A DNA stretch of 64,000 nt from Bacteroidales bacterium (GCA_017399905.1 JAFQAR010000002.1:22402-86401), one strand, 5' to 3'. Numbered from the stretch's first letter, positions 1 through 10,043 are shown. Program-made: numbers and translations. Notes: a model not told the origin generated them from the sequence alone.

Positions 1-1
1 T

Positions 2-595
2 ATCACAAAGGGTGCCGAGACTCTCGAAGACCATGGAGACCTCAAGGTCATCGGTAATTCGAATCCTCATTACTATTATGGTATCACACTTGCTGCGGAC
101 TATAAGGGATTCGATGCAAAGGTATTCTTCCAGGGTGTCGGACAGCGTGATGTCTGGGTAAGCAGCTGTCAGTTCTGGGGAGCGGCAGGATACAATATGT
201 GGTTCTGGTGCGGATATACGGTTCATGAGGATTATTTCCGTGCAGAGCCTATCGGACTTCCTGGTCATGAACTTCCGGCAAACCTCGATGCATATTATCC
301 AAGACCGGTTCAGGGTGCCTGGGGAACACAGAAGAATCAGAATGTCCAGACAAAATATCTCCAGGATGCTTCGTATGTAAGATTGAAGAACCTTCAGTTG
401 GGATATACTCTTCCAGAGTCTCTCACTCAGAAGGTTAACATATCAAAAGTCCGTTTCTTCTTCTCGGCAGACAATCTTCTGACTTTCTCAAAATGTCTGG
501 AGACACTCGATCCGGAAACTATCACCGGAGGAGATGGCGGAAACGCATATCCTCTTTCGCGTACTTGGTCATTTGGCGTAAACGTGTCTTTCTAA
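2..595 (+). CDS. SusC/RagA-family TonB-dependent receptor, C-terminal part
   Basis: This is the last 197 codons of a gene that begins before the window; the frame is open from base 2 to the stop at 593-595. The residues are those of the end of an outer-membrane SusC barrel: a strand reading GDLKVIGNSNPHYYYG, then repeated aromatic beta strands (YVRLKNLQLGYTLPES, VRFFFSADNLLTFS) and a final strand ending NVSF, with the terminal Phe usual for barrel insertion. SusC proteins import glycans or peptides in a complex with a SusD lipoprotein, and the next gene encodes one 38 bases downstream. The substrate cannot be told because the N-terminal and plug domains lie outside the window. Confidence 0.95.
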   Translation: MTKGAETLEDHGDLKVIGNSNPHYYYGITLAADYKGFDAKVFFQGVGQRDVWVSSCQFWGAAGYNMWFWCGYTVHEDYFRAEPIGLPGHELPANLDAYYPRPVQGAWGTQKNQNVQTKYLQDASYVRLKNLQLGYTLPESLTQKVNISKVRFFFSADNLLTFSKCLETLDPETITGGDGGNAYPLSRTWSFGVNVSF

Positions 596-633
596 GTCGT
601 TGAATTTGTTTAATCTGAAATAAAAGAGGTAAT

Positions 634-2634
634 ATGAAAAACAGAATATATACGTCGATGATTGGTTTCGTCCTTTTATTTGGCGCAGTTTCATGCGACA
701 AGTTTCTGGATCAGGAGCCTATGTCATCCATTGCCCCTGAAGCTTATTTTTCTTCGGAAACTCAAATAGAGGCTGTCTTGTTGCGGGAATATCAGTCGAT
801 TCTCCCTTCTGCAAGTCTGGCCAGAGACAATAACACGGACAATCAGCAAGGTACAAACATTGCGAATAAGTACACATCGGATCTGTGGAAAGTTCCTTCT
901 TCGGATACGAACTGGGATTTTTCAGGCCTGTACTATATAAATTTCTTCTTCGAGCAGGTTATGCCTAAATATGAAGCCGGAGAAATTTCTGGAAATCCGG
1001 ATAATATCAAGCATATGATAGGAGAGGCTTATTTCCTGCGTGCTTACTGGTATTTCGAAAAGCTCAAGACTTTCGGTGACTATCCGATTGTTACCGAGGT
1101 TCTTCCGGATGACCTTGCAGTACTTACCGCTGCCAGCAAACGTTCGCCTCGCAATGAAGTTGCACGTTTCATTCTTGAAGACCTTGACGCTGCGATTTCT
1201 TATATGACAGGGGTAACATTGACAAAGTCAAGAATCAATGTGGATGCAGCATATCTCTTCAAGTCCAGAGTGGCCCTTTACGAGGGAACATGGCTCAAGT
1301 ATTTTGACGGAACCGCATTTGTTCCAGGTACTCCGGAATGGCCGGGTGCCAAAGCAACGCCTTCATACAGCTATCCTTCAGGAAGCATTGAAAATGAAAT
1401 CAAATGGTTCCTTACCCAGGCCAAGGATGCTGCGCAGGTGATAGGTGACAAATATGTGGGAAGCCTCGCCGTAAATCCTGGACATCTTCCTGAATCCGCG
1501 ACTGATGCTCCTAACCCGTATTACGAGATGTTCGCATCGGAAGATCAGCTTGACAGCTATCCTGAAGTCCTTTTATGGAGAGACTATGCATTCAAGAAAG
1601 AAACCCATAGCGTAGCCGTTCAGGCAGGCCGAGGCAACGGTATGGTGGGACTGACCCGCGCATGCGTCCAGAACTTCCTTATGGCCGATGGAACACCTGT
1701 CTACGCTCATGGTTCATACAGTGACGGTGATGGATACTATCTCGGAGACAAGACCCTTACCGATGTGCGTCAGAACAGGGACGGCAGACTCTATCTCTTC
1801 CTGAAGTCTAATGGACAGATCAACGGCTTCAAGAATCTTGATGACCTTTCAGGAAACGAATTTGTCGAGGTGGAACCGGTTCCGGACATTCTCGGAGCAG
1901 ACAATGACCGCTCATATGCTACGGGATATACTATCCGTAAAGGATGTTCTGAAAGCCGCTCGCAATTTGTCCTTTTCAGCAGTTTTACGGATTTCGTGAT
2001 CTTCCGTGCCGCAGAAGCCCTCCTCAACTATATGGAGGCAAGCTATGAACTTTCAGGCAATCTTGACGGTACAGCGCTCAGTTATTGGAAGGCTCTCCGT
2101 CAAAGAGCAAACACGAATGACGATATCTATGCGACCGTCGATGCCACAGATATGGTCAAGGAAGCGGAATTCGACTGGGCTGCATATTCAGGAGGAGAGA
2201 TCCTTTCGGATAAGATCCTTTATAATATCCGACGTGAACGCCGTATGGAACTTCTTTCAGAAGGATTCCGTGATATGGACCTCCATCGTTGGAGATCGAT
2301 GGATCAGCTGATCACAAAACCATATCATTTTGAAGGATTCCATCTTTGGAATACGCCGATGGAAGACTGGTATGCTGGAAAATTGATAGAAGGACCTACA
2401 GATCCTAAGGCAAATGTTTCATCTAAAGCAGAAAGTGAGTATCTTCGTCTGTTCCAAAAGAAATCAGGCATGAACGGCTTTGACGGCGCAACCTGGAAGA
2501 TGGCTCACTACCTGAATCCTATAGCTGTCAACCATCTGCTTATAACTTCGGAATCAGGCATCGATGCATCGGCTTCAGTGATTTACCAGAATCCGTACTG
2601 GCCGGTTGCAGCCGATCAGAATGCGACGAAATAA
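634..2634 (+). CDS. SusD/RagB-family nutrient-binding outer-membrane lipoprotein
   Basis: A 666-residue surface lipoprotein that should form the lid of the SusC channel encoded just upstream. The signal peptide ends in a lipobox with Cys21 (GAVSC), followed by the family N-terminus DKFLDQEPMSS. The segment around residues 120-150 (IGEAYFLRAYWYFEKLKTFGDYP) and the late motif RRERRMELLSEGFRDMDLHRW are hallmark SusD/RagB helices. It is longer than many SusD proteins (about 500-600 residues). It is followed after 21 bases by an esterase gene, so the three genes look like one transcription unit for a glycan or esterified ligand. The substrate is not evident. Confidence 0.95.
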   Translation: MKNRIYTSMIGFVLLFGAVSCDKFLDQEPMSSIAPEAYFSSETQIEAVLLREYQSILPSASLARDNNTDNQQGTNIANKYTSDLWKVPSSDTNWDFSGLYYINFFFEQVMPKYEAGEISGNPDNIKHMIGEAYFLRAYWYFEKLKTFGDYPIVTEVLPDDLAVLTAASKRSPRNEVARFILEDLDAAISYMTGVTLTKSRINVDAAYLFKSRVALYEGTWLKYFDGTAFVPGTPEWPGAKATPSYSYPSGSIENEIKWFLTQAKDAAQVIGDKYVGSLAVNPGHLPESATDAPNPYYEMFASEDQLDSYPEVLLWRDYAFKKETHSVAVQAGRGNGMVGLTRACVQNFLMADGTPVYAHGSYSDGDGYYLGDKTLTDVRQNRDGRLYLFLKSNGQINGFKNLDDLSGNEFVEVEPVPDILGADNDRSYATGYTIRKGCSESRSQFVLFSSFTDFVIFRAAEALLNYMEASYELSGNLDGTALSYWKALRQRANTNDDIYATVDATDMVKEAEFDWAAYSGGEILSDKILYNIRRERRMELLSEGFRDMDLHRWRSMDQLITKPYHFEGFHLWNTPMEDWYAGKLIEGPTDPKANVSSKAESEYLRLFQKKSGMNGFDGATWKMAHYLNPIAVNHLLITSESGIDASASVIYQNPYWPVAADQNATK

Positions 2635-3792
<1,158 letters not shown>

Positions 3793-3820
3793 GATTTCAG
3801 AAACAGCAGATTTATAGCAG

Positions 3821-3853
3821 GAGGGTTACATCAAAGCGATGTGACCCTCTTTT
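3821..3853 (+). terminator. rho-independent terminator after the SusCD-esterase unit
   Basis: A 12-bp stem (GAGGGTTACATC pairing with GATGTGACCCTC, one G-U pair) closes a 5-base loop (AAAGC) and is followed by TTTTCTTTG. It lies 29 bases after the esterase stop codon. Confidence 0.85.
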
Positions 3854-4033
3854 CTTTGTGTCTGCAGCAATCCTGACATACTTTTAATAAAGATGTCCTT
3901 TCCTTGAGGGAATCAGGCAGCTCAATGAGATGGTCGGGCATCGGGTCCTGCAGTAAATCGGAAAATATACATATCATGTGCGCTGTGCGGCATAGTTTGT
4001 GACTTTTCGTCACGGAACTTAATAAACAGACAC

Positions 4034-5452
4034 ATGATGAAGACAAAAGGATTTACAGATGCGGATGGATGCGCACCTATCTTTGGGTCGCACCAGATGA
4101 GGGAATCTGCGCCCTCAGAGTTCATCCCCGAGAACAGCACTCCCGCAGAAACAGCATATCAGATAGTAAAGGACGAAACCTTTCCCCAGACCCAGCCACG
4201 CCTTAATCTGGCCACGTTCGTCACCACCTACATGGACGACTACGGCACCCGCCTGATGAACGAGGCGGTCGGTATCAATTACATCGACGAGACCGAATAT
4301 CCCCGCGTGGCGGTCATGTGCGGCCGGTGCATCAATATGGTCGCCAATATGTGGAACACACCGGAAAAGGCCGAATGGAAGGCCGGTGCCGTGGGCATCG
4401 GATCTTCGGAGGCCTGCATGCTCGGCGGCGTGGCGGCATGGCTCCGCTGGCGCGGACGCAGGAAGGAGGCCGGAAAGCCGTTCGACAAGCCTAACCTGGT
4501 GACAAGCACGGCATATCAGGTTGTATGGGAAAAATTCTGCCAGCTCTGGCAGATAGAGATGCGTACGGTTCCGATCTCCCGCAGCCATCCGACCCTCGAC
4601 GTGGAGCAGGCAATAAGGATGTGTGACGAAAACACCATCTGCGTGGTCCCGGTGGCGGGAGTCACATGGACAGGCATGAACGACGACGTCGAAGCCCTCG
4701 ACAAGGCCCTCGACGAGTATAATGCAAGGACAGGCTATGATATCCCTATACATGTGGATGCCGCATCCGGCGGATTCATCCTTCCTTTCCTCAACCCGGA
4801 CAAGAAATGGGACTTCCGTCTCAAATGGGTCCTCTCCATATCCACTTCCGGTCATAAATACGGCCTTGTCTATCCCGGACTGGGCTGGGTGGTATGGCGT
4901 GACAAGAAATATCTGCCAGGTGACATGTCGTTCAGCGTCAACTATTTAGGAGCCGACATCACTCAGGTGGGACTTAACTTCTCGCGTCCGGCTGCACAGA
5001 TCCTGGCCCAGTACTACAACTTCATCCACCTGGGCATGGAAGGCTACAGGGAGATCCATTCCAATTCGATGGCCATCGCCCGATACTGCCACGACGCTAT
5101 CGGAAAGATGCCGTGCTTCGAGAACTATTCCGACACTTTGGAGAATCCGCTTTTCATATGGTCATTGGACCCGGCGTACGAGAAAAAGGCCAGATGGACC
5201 CTTTTCGACCTTCAGGACAAGCTGATGCAGAAGGGCTGGATGGTGCCGGCCTATACGATGCCGAAGGATATCGACGACATGACGGTGATGCGTATCGTCG
5301 TCCGTCAGGGAATGTCGCGCGACATGGCGGACATGCTCATCGGTGACATCACGGATGCCGTCGCCGAACTTGAAAAGCTGGAATATCCGACTCCGTCGAG
5401 GATCACTTACCAGAAGGGCCTCAAGCATAAGGGTCATGTCTACACACATTAA
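4034..5452 (+). CDS. gadB: glutamate decarboxylase
   Basis: This PLP enzyme converts glutamate to GABA with consumption of a cytoplasmic proton, the chemical half of glutamate-dependent acid resistance. The 472-residue length matches the GadB family. Visible are the N-terminal ARQNLATF-like segment (here PRLNLATFVTTYMDD), the substrate-site run IGSSEACMLGG, the aspartate motif HVDAASGGF and the PLP lysine in SISTSGHKYG. The C-terminal tail ends GHVYTH; in E. coli GadB a C-terminal His closes the active site at neutral pH, and the His here may do the same. Two ATG codons are adjacent (4034 and 4037). The antiporter gene follows after 11 bases, so the two are surely an operon. Confidence 0.96.
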   Translation: MMKTKGFTDADGCAPIFGSHQMRESAPSEFIPENSTPAETAYQIVKDETFPQTQPRLNLATFVTTYMDDYGTRLMNEAVGINYIDETEYPRVAVMCGRCINMVANMWNTPEKAEWKAGAVGIGSSEACMLGGVAAWLRWRGRRKEAGKPFDKPNLVTSTAYQVVWEKFCQLWQIEMRTVPISRSHPTLDVEQAIRMCDENTICVVPVAGVTWTGMNDDVEALDKALDEYNARTGYDIPIHVDAASGGFILPFLNPDKKWDFRLKWVLSISTSGHKYGLVYPGLGWVVWRDKKYLPGDMSFSVNYLGADITQVGLNFSRPAAQILAQYYNFIHLGMEGYREIHSNSMAIARYCHDAIGKMPCFENYSDTLENPLFIWSLDPAYEKKARWTLFDLQDKLMQKGWMVPAYTMPKDIDDMTVMRIVVRQGMSRDMADMLIGDITDAVAELEKLEYPTPSRITYQKGLKHKGHVYTH

Positions 5453-5463
5453 TCCGCACAGCC

Positions 5464-6942
5464 ATGAACACAAATAAAAGCAATGCCGGCAAGCCCTTCA
5501 AGCTGAGCGTGGCCACCCTCGCCATAATGAACATAACGGCGGTGGTAAGCCTGCGAGGTCTGCCCTCCGAGGCCGTCTACGGCCTGTCTTCCGCCTTCTA
5601 TTACCTGTTTGCGGCAATAGTATTCCTGATCCCTACATCGATGGTTGCCGCCGAACTTGCGGCGATGTTTTCCGACAAGCAGGGAGGTGTCTTCCGTTGG
5701 GTCGGTGAGGCCTTCGGACCGAGAACCGGCTTTCTGGCTATCTGGCTCCAATGGATAGAATCCACCATCTGGTATCCGACTGTCCTCACTTTCGGAGCCG
5801 TCTCCTTTGCCTTCATCGGCATGAACGACGCCTCCGATGCCGTCCTTGCCTCGAACAGGACATTCACGCTCGTGACGGTTCTGGCGATCTACTGGATAGC
5901 CACCTTCATAGCCCTGAAAGGCCTCGACTGGGTGGGAAAGATAAGCAAATGGGGAGGTCTGATCGGCACCATCATTCCGGCGGCCCTCCTAATAATCCTC
6001 GGCATCGTCTACATTGCGACCGGCGGCCATAACAACATGGATATGTCGCAGGGCTTCTTCCCGGACCTCACCAAGCTGGACAACCTGGTGCTGGCGAGCA
6101 GCATATTCCTTTTCTATGCCGGCATGGAGATGATGGGCGTGCATGTGATGGAGGTTGACAATCCTTCGCGCAACTATCCGAAAGCCATAATCATCGGCTC
6201 CCTGGCGACCGTATGCATCTTCGTCCTCGGAACGTTCGCATTAGGTCTGGTGATTCCGGCCAAGGACATCAACCTCACGCAGTCGCTCCTCATCGGCTTC
6301 GACAACTATTTCAGGCATTTCCATATTGCATGGGCCGGACCGGTAATCGCCGTCGCTCTGATGCTTGGAGTCCTGGCAAGCGTGCTTACATGGGTTGCAG
6401 GACCTTCCAAGGGTATATTCACTGTCGGAAAGGCCGGATATCTCCCTCCTTTCTTCCAGAAGAGCAACAGCAAGGGAGTGCAGCGCAACATACTTCTCGT
6501 CCAGGGAGGCATCGTCACTCTTCTGTCGCTTCTCTTCGTCGTCATGCCTTCGGTCCAGTCGTTCTATCAGATCCTGTCCCAGCTCACCATCCTGCTGTAT
6601 CTGATAATGTACATGCTGATGTTCGCCGCCGCCATAGTCCTGAGGTACAGGATGAAGTCGGCTCCTCGTCCGTTCCGCCTCGGAAAAGGCAATGCACTGA
6701 TGTGGATCATGGGCCTTGTTGGCTTCGGAGGTTCTCTGCTCGCCTTCGTGCTGAGCTTCATCCCTCCGGGTCAGATCCAGACGGGAAGCAATGCGGTATG
6801 GTATGCCGTGCTCATTATCGGCTGCATCATCATGGTCGTGATACCTTTCATCATCTACGCCATGCGCAAGCCTTCATGGCGCGACCCTTCATCCGAATTC
6901 GCCCCTTTCCATTGGGAAAAGCAGGGCAAATCCGAAAATTAA
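5464..6942 (+). CDS. gadC: glutamate:GABA antiporter, APC superfamily
   Basis: A 492-residue inner-membrane protein with about 12 hydrophobic segments. It begins with the APC-family run (SVATLAIMNITAVVSLRGLP) and has the conserved loop VAAELAAMFSDKQGGVFRWV. It would exchange external glutamate for the GABA made by the decarboxylase encoded 11 bases upstream. The C-terminal tail (MRKPSWRDPSSEFAPFHWEK) is polar, as in GadC, where it works as a pH-dependent plug. The gene ends shortly before a 46-bp palindrome that probably terminates transcription. The pairing with gadB makes the assignment strong; other glutamate or amino-acid exchangers are the only real alternative. Confidence 0.93.
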   Translation: MNTNKSNAGKPFKLSVATLAIMNITAVVSLRGLPSEAVYGLSSAFYYLFAAIVFLIPTSMVAAELAAMFSDKQGGVFRWVGEAFGPRTGFLAIWLQWIESTIWYPTVLTFGAVSFAFIGMNDASDAVLASNRTFTLVTVLAIYWIATFIALKGLDWVGKISKWGGLIGTIIPAALLIILGIVYIATGGHNNMDMSQGFFPDLTKLDNLVLASSIFLFYAGMEMMGVHVMEVDNPSRNYPKAIIIGSLATVCIFVLGTFALGLVIPAKDINLTQSLLIGFDNYFRHFHIAWAGPVIAVALMLGVLASVLTWVAGPSKGIFTVGKAGYLPPFFQKSNSKGVQRNILLVQGGIVTLLSLLFVVMPSVQSFYQILSQLTILLYLIMYMLMFAAAIVLRYRMKSAPRPFRLGKGNALMWIMGLVGFGGSLLAFVLSFIPPGQIQTGSNAVWYAVLIIGCIIMVVIPFIIYAMRKPSWRDPSSEFAPFHWEKQGKSEN

Positions 6943-6972
6943 GCAGCATCTATTGTACTGAATATTAAACAC

Positions 6973-7018
6973 TTACGTCATCATCGTTGCGCAGATCTGC
7001 GCAACGATGATGACGTAA
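6973..7018. repeat. 46-bp perfect palindrome, hairpin-element copy A / bidirectional terminator
   Basis: Each 23-base arm (TTACGTCATCATCG then TTGCGCAGA) is matched without error by the other. The core ATCGTTGCGCA...TGCGCAACGAT recurs at 61083-61116. It lies between convergent genes (gadC and a minus-strand secreted protein), so it can terminate both. Flanking bases (AATATTAAACACTT on the left, GTAAAGCGTTGAG on the right) also resemble the flanks of the 61-kb copy, which suggests a mobile or amplified element rather than a chance terminator. Confidence 0.85.
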
Positions 7019-7109
7019 AGCGTTGAGATACAAATGCTTGGCTGCTGCAATGGTGTCCCGTCCTGAAAAAAGTTTATCAAAAAACGGTCAGCCTTTTTGT
7101 CGAATCCGA

Positions 7110-7823
7110 TTATTCCGCGTCTTCAGGAAGCTGGGTGTTCTTCGTGATGGCAGGGTCCTTTCTGAAGAACCTGTAGACGATCTCTCCGATCTGTACCGGA
7201 GGGGCCATGTCGGAAGGCATGAAGCTGGACAGGCTTGCAGACCTGAGGGCGAAGAAGCGCAGGCACTGGTTGGACGATGAGAGGTCATCCATGATCTTTG
7301 CGTTGACGACATTTCCGGACCTGTCCACGTGGACGATCACGATGACTTCTCCTTCTCCATGACAGCGGAATTCCTTGAATTCAAGGTTGTCGACTTCGCG
7401 TCCCTCAAGAGTGTGCGAGACCACACATGGCTTCGAATAGAATTTCTCGACGGGGCCTTCGCTGGTGGCATTGCAGTAGAATTCATATCCCGAAAAGAGG
7501 ATGGTGGCCACCTTGTGGAGGTTTCCTGTGGTGATCCAAAGGTCGTATGTCTCCTTCTTCGGAGCCTTGGAGTCGCAGACGGTGTAATGGATGTTCTTTC
7601 CCCATCTGTTCACATCCAGAATGGTATATGTCCTGTCTCCGATCCTGAAATCGGTAGTAGACTTGTAGATGATGGTGCAGGGCCAGTTCTTCTTGTTCAC
7701 TTCCTCATGGTTGTACTTCAGGGCTGTGACGATGAGGGTGTCCATCTGTTTCGGCGGAGTGATCTGTGCATGGCATACTGCCGACATTACGAGCAATACT
7801 GCCGCAAAAAGCAATCTTTTCAT
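7110..7823 (-). CDS. secreted protein with TonB C-terminal-like domain
   Basis: A 237-residue protein. The start at 7823 is chosen because it opens a clean signal peptide (MKRLLFAAVLLVMSAVCHAQ) and sits 44 bases from a -7 box; an upstream in-frame extension has no protein character. About 110 residues of unassigned sequence follow. The C-terminal part (GEGEVIVIVHVDRSGNVVNA through GEIVYRFF) has the fold pattern of TonB/AgmX-type C-terminal domains, which touch TonB boxes of outer-membrane receptors. Unlike TonB it has a cleavable signal and no membrane anchor or Pro-rich stalk. Two TonB receptor cassettes lie just upstream on the same strand. Its role is unknown; a periplasmic adaptor is one option. 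Confidence 0.7.
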   Translation of the reverse strand: MKRLLFAAVLLVMSAVCHAQITPPKQMDTLIVTALKYNHEEVNKKNWPCTIIYKSTTDFRIGDRTYTILDVNRWGKNIHYTVCDSKAPKKETYDLWITTGNLHKVATILFSGYEFYCNATSEGPVEKFYSKPCVVSHTLEGREVDNLEFKEFRCHGEGEVIVIVHVDRSGNVVNAKIMDDLSSSNQCLRFFALRSASLSSFMPSDMAPPVQIGEIVYRFFRKDPAITKNTQLPEDAE

Positions 7824-7866
7824 GGTGTGTGCGGTTAATTGGTCTTGAAAATGTGCTTGACAGATG

Positions 7867-7874
7867 CAAATATA
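7867..7874 (-). promoter_or_regulatory. -7 box for the TonB-C-domain gene
   Basis: Read on the minus strand this is TATATTTG followed by C, a perfect Bacteroidota -7 element (TAnnTTTG), 44 bases upstream of the start codon at 7823. No good -33 box is visible. It shows the gene is not simply the tail of the upstream operon. Confidence 0.6.
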
Positions 7875-7885
7875 GTGAACTTTTC

Positions 7886-9112
7886 TTAAAAGGCGGATAC
7901 ATCGATATCCTGTACATGCAGGCAGGCTATTCCGTCGAGGTCGCCGGTCATTCTGAATGACAGAGGCATTACCGGCTGGCTGTCGAGTCCGTCGCAATAT
8001 ATTTTGATGAGTTCCTTCCCGCCTTTCCTGCACTCGAATTCTCCGTCCGGTCCGAGAGTCAGGAGGTAGCAGTCGATTTCATCAAGATGGAAGGTGTCTT
8101 TGCCGAGATAGCTGAATTCCACGGAATTATAGAGCAGATTGAGGGAGCAGTCGGCCTCGGCAAGCAGGAACATCATCTTTCCGTAGCAGATCCTGTCCAC
8201 GATCGCAACCTCTTCCGGAGAGTTTCCGATGAACGAGGCTACGTCCTCAGGGAGTTCCCGGTCTGTAAATGTCTCTGCATATACTTGTTTCACATTGGAG
8301 AAAACGAGGCCTGAAAATCTTTCCATCTCCGAATCTCCGCGTCCGGTCAGCTCCGCGAAGTCGCAGCCGAAATGGGCGAGTCCGATCTTCCTGAGGTTGT
8401 CGATGTTGCAGTATGTAGCGTATGCATGGAGTCTGGACGCCAGCAGCACTTCCTCCGTCTCCCGCAGGGGATGCTGCGGTTCCAGGCTGCATCCTTCGGC
8501 GATGCGGATGTGGCTTACGTCTTCGGCCTCTTTATATATCATCGTGCCGAGGCTGATCTTTCCGCGCACATGGGCGTTCATGAACACGTCGGCGACGAGA
8601 GTCTCGGATGTGCCTTTCACGCTGGCGGAAGAAGATACATACGACGGCGGGATGCTGTTCATTCCCGCAAATCTGTTGCGTCTCTCCACGAAAGCGTCCA
8701 GGGTGTCAAGCTTCTCATCCGTGAATTCGTACACGAAATACAATCCTCGGCTGTCGTTGAGGTTGAGCATGTTGCCTCTGCACGGATTGTACCGGAAATC
8801 ATATGACATGTCGTCCAGCCATACCTTGCGTCCATCTTCCGAAATGACCTGCATGCGCATGTCGGATGAGTTGAAATAATAATTCTCCTTTTCCACGGTC
8901 TTTTTCCACAGGCCGTTTCCCTGCTCCAGACGTACCGTATCCATGGGATCCGCCCATTCGCAGTTGCCGATCACGAGGGATATATCCTTCGAACTCCTGT
9001 TCATCAGGACCATCTGGCTGTATTTCATGTAGGAGTCGTCAAATCCTCCGACATATCTGTTGCATCCGCATAAGGTCAGGGCCGCTGCGGCAATTGCAAT
9101 CAATCTTCTCAT
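7886..9112 (-). CDS. lipoprotein of unknown function, possibly related to the CDC/CDC-like pore-former fold
   Basis: A 408-residue protein with a lipobox (LTLCGC, Cys17). Its start overlaps the end of the DUF4249 gene by 4 bases, so the two are translationally linked in a receptor operon. I do not recognise the family securely. Residues about 266-330 read FSNVKQVYAETFTDRELPED, then EVAIVDRICYGKMMFLLAEA; this order (an aromatic strand with a dipeptide Tyr, an acidic-Pro turn, then a strand with CYGKMMF) resembles the cholesterol-dependent cytolysin core segment in which KQIYYTVSVD is followed by VYVSNVAYGR. The undecapeptide and a full domain 4 are absent. This likeness is by eye only; a plain cell-surface lipoprotein remains possible. 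Confidence 0.6.
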   Translation of the reverse strand: MRRLIAIAAAALTLCGCNRYVGGFDDSYMKYSQMVLMNRSSKDISLVIGNCEWADPMDTVRLEQGNGLWKKTVEKENYYFNSSDMRMQVISEDGRKVWLDDMSYDFRYNPCRGNMLNLNDSRGLYFVYEFTDEKLDTLDAFVERRNRFAGMNSIPPSYVSSSASVKGTSETLVADVFMNAHVRGKISLGTMIYKEAEDVSHIRIAEGCSLEPQHPLRETEEVLLASRLHAYATYCNIDNLRKIGLAHFGCDFAELTGRGDSEMERFSGLVFSNVKQVYAETFTDRELPEDVASFIGNSPEEVAIVDRICYGKMMFLLAEADCSLNLLYNSVEFSYLGKDTFHLDEIDCYLLTLGPDGEFECRKGGKELIKIYCDGLDSQPVMPLSFRMTGDLDGIACLHVQDIDVSAF

Positions 9113-10038
9113 AACCTTTCCTCCTCCTTGTCTTTAAGCATCCATTCCGATGTGACGGCACTGTAGCTGCAGAACCAGCCGACTCCTCCCTTGATGTTGT
9201 TGTAAGTGAATGACGGTGAGGACATTCCTATGCCGGCGAAAGGATTGCTTTCGATATCATACTGGGCATAAAGCCTTCTGTACATCTCTTCGGACAGCCT
9301 GTAAAGACGGATGCGCGTATCCTGGATTTTTCTTCCTCCGTTTCCGTATGACTCGTAGTGGATCTTCATTTCGTAGGAACTGTTCTCCCCGTCTTCGTCC
9401 TTCCATATGAACATCCAGTCGTAATCCATTTCCTTTACCTGGATTACAGCCGGAGCGTATGCATCCGGGTCGATGCTTATTTCGTTGTTCCAGGACAAAG
9501 GAGAGGCCGTGTGGATGTGAGGGTTGAGCTCACCGCTGGTCATATAGGTCCTGTACTCCACGACGGCACCATAATAATCCCTGGTTTCGGGATCGTCCTC
9601 ATAGGTCACGCGGACGCAGAAGTTGCCTTCCTCATCTTCATATATCTCCTGCGAGTAAGGAGGGAACTGTCCCGGAATCACCGTCGATGCCGCGACCGCT
9701 TCCAGCCCTTCGGCTTCCACGTGCAGCTCGATGAGGTCGCCGGACCGGAATGCTTCCGCATTTATCCGGTATCCGTCTTCACAGGCTTCAGCTTCGCCGG
9801 CTTCCACCTCCTTCCCGTTGCACAGCAACGTGAACCGAGGCTGCGCCATCTCCGCGTCCGCCTTGCCCACTTCGTAGACGGGAACCGTCTTGCAGACCCT
9901 GATTCCCGTCTCCTCCCCCTCGGCCATCACCGCCATGACGCAGATCTTAGGCTCGAGTCCGGAGTCGTTAAGGTCGAAAGAGTACCGGCATCCGCCGAGT
10001 ATCAGGACCATGAGAGCATATATGATGTATCTTTTCAT
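9109..10038 (-). CDS. DUF4249-type lipoprotein partner of a TonB receptor
   Basis: A 309-residue lipoprotein (MVLILGGC lipobox, Cys16) of the DUF4249 type: it opens with short beta strands (ICVMAVMAEGEETG, TLLCNGKEV), has the central YYGAVVEYRTYM strand, and ends with the recurrent FAGIGMSSPSFTYNNIKGGVGWFCSYSAV, here cited in part. Such proteins are regularly encoded directly after STN-bearing TonB receptors and are thought to be surface partners of them. The gene lies 5 bases after the receptor stop codon and overlaps the next lipoprotein gene. Biochemical function is not known. A paralogous protein is encoded at 15482-16531. Confidence 0.85.
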   Translation of the reverse strand: MKRYIIYALMVLILGGCRYSFDLNDSGLEPKICVMAVMAEGEETGIRVCKTVPVYEVGKADAEMAQPRFTLLCNGKEVEAGEAEACEDGYRINAEAFRSGDLIELHVEAEGLEAVAASTVIPGQFPPYSQEIYEDEEGNFCVRVTYEDDPETRDYYGAVVEYRTYMTSGELNPHIHTASPLSWNNEISIDPDAYAPAVIQVKEMDYDWMFIWKDEDGENSSYEMKIHYESYGNGGRKIQDTRIRLYRLSEEMYRRLYAQYDIESNPFAGIGMSSPSFTYNNIKGGVGWFCSYSAVTSEWMLKDKEEERL

Positions 10039-10043
10039 TTCCG

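Noticed and set aside
3999-4013. Small hairpin GTGAC-TTTTC-GTCAC before gadB, considered as a regulatory RNA element
   Set aside because: Only 5 base pairs and no known riboswitch features; could easily be chance.
7824-8033. A 70-codon N-terminal extension of the TonB-C-domain protein
   Set aside because: It overlaps the end of the upstream lipoprotein gene and the promoter box; the internal Met starts a clear signal peptide.
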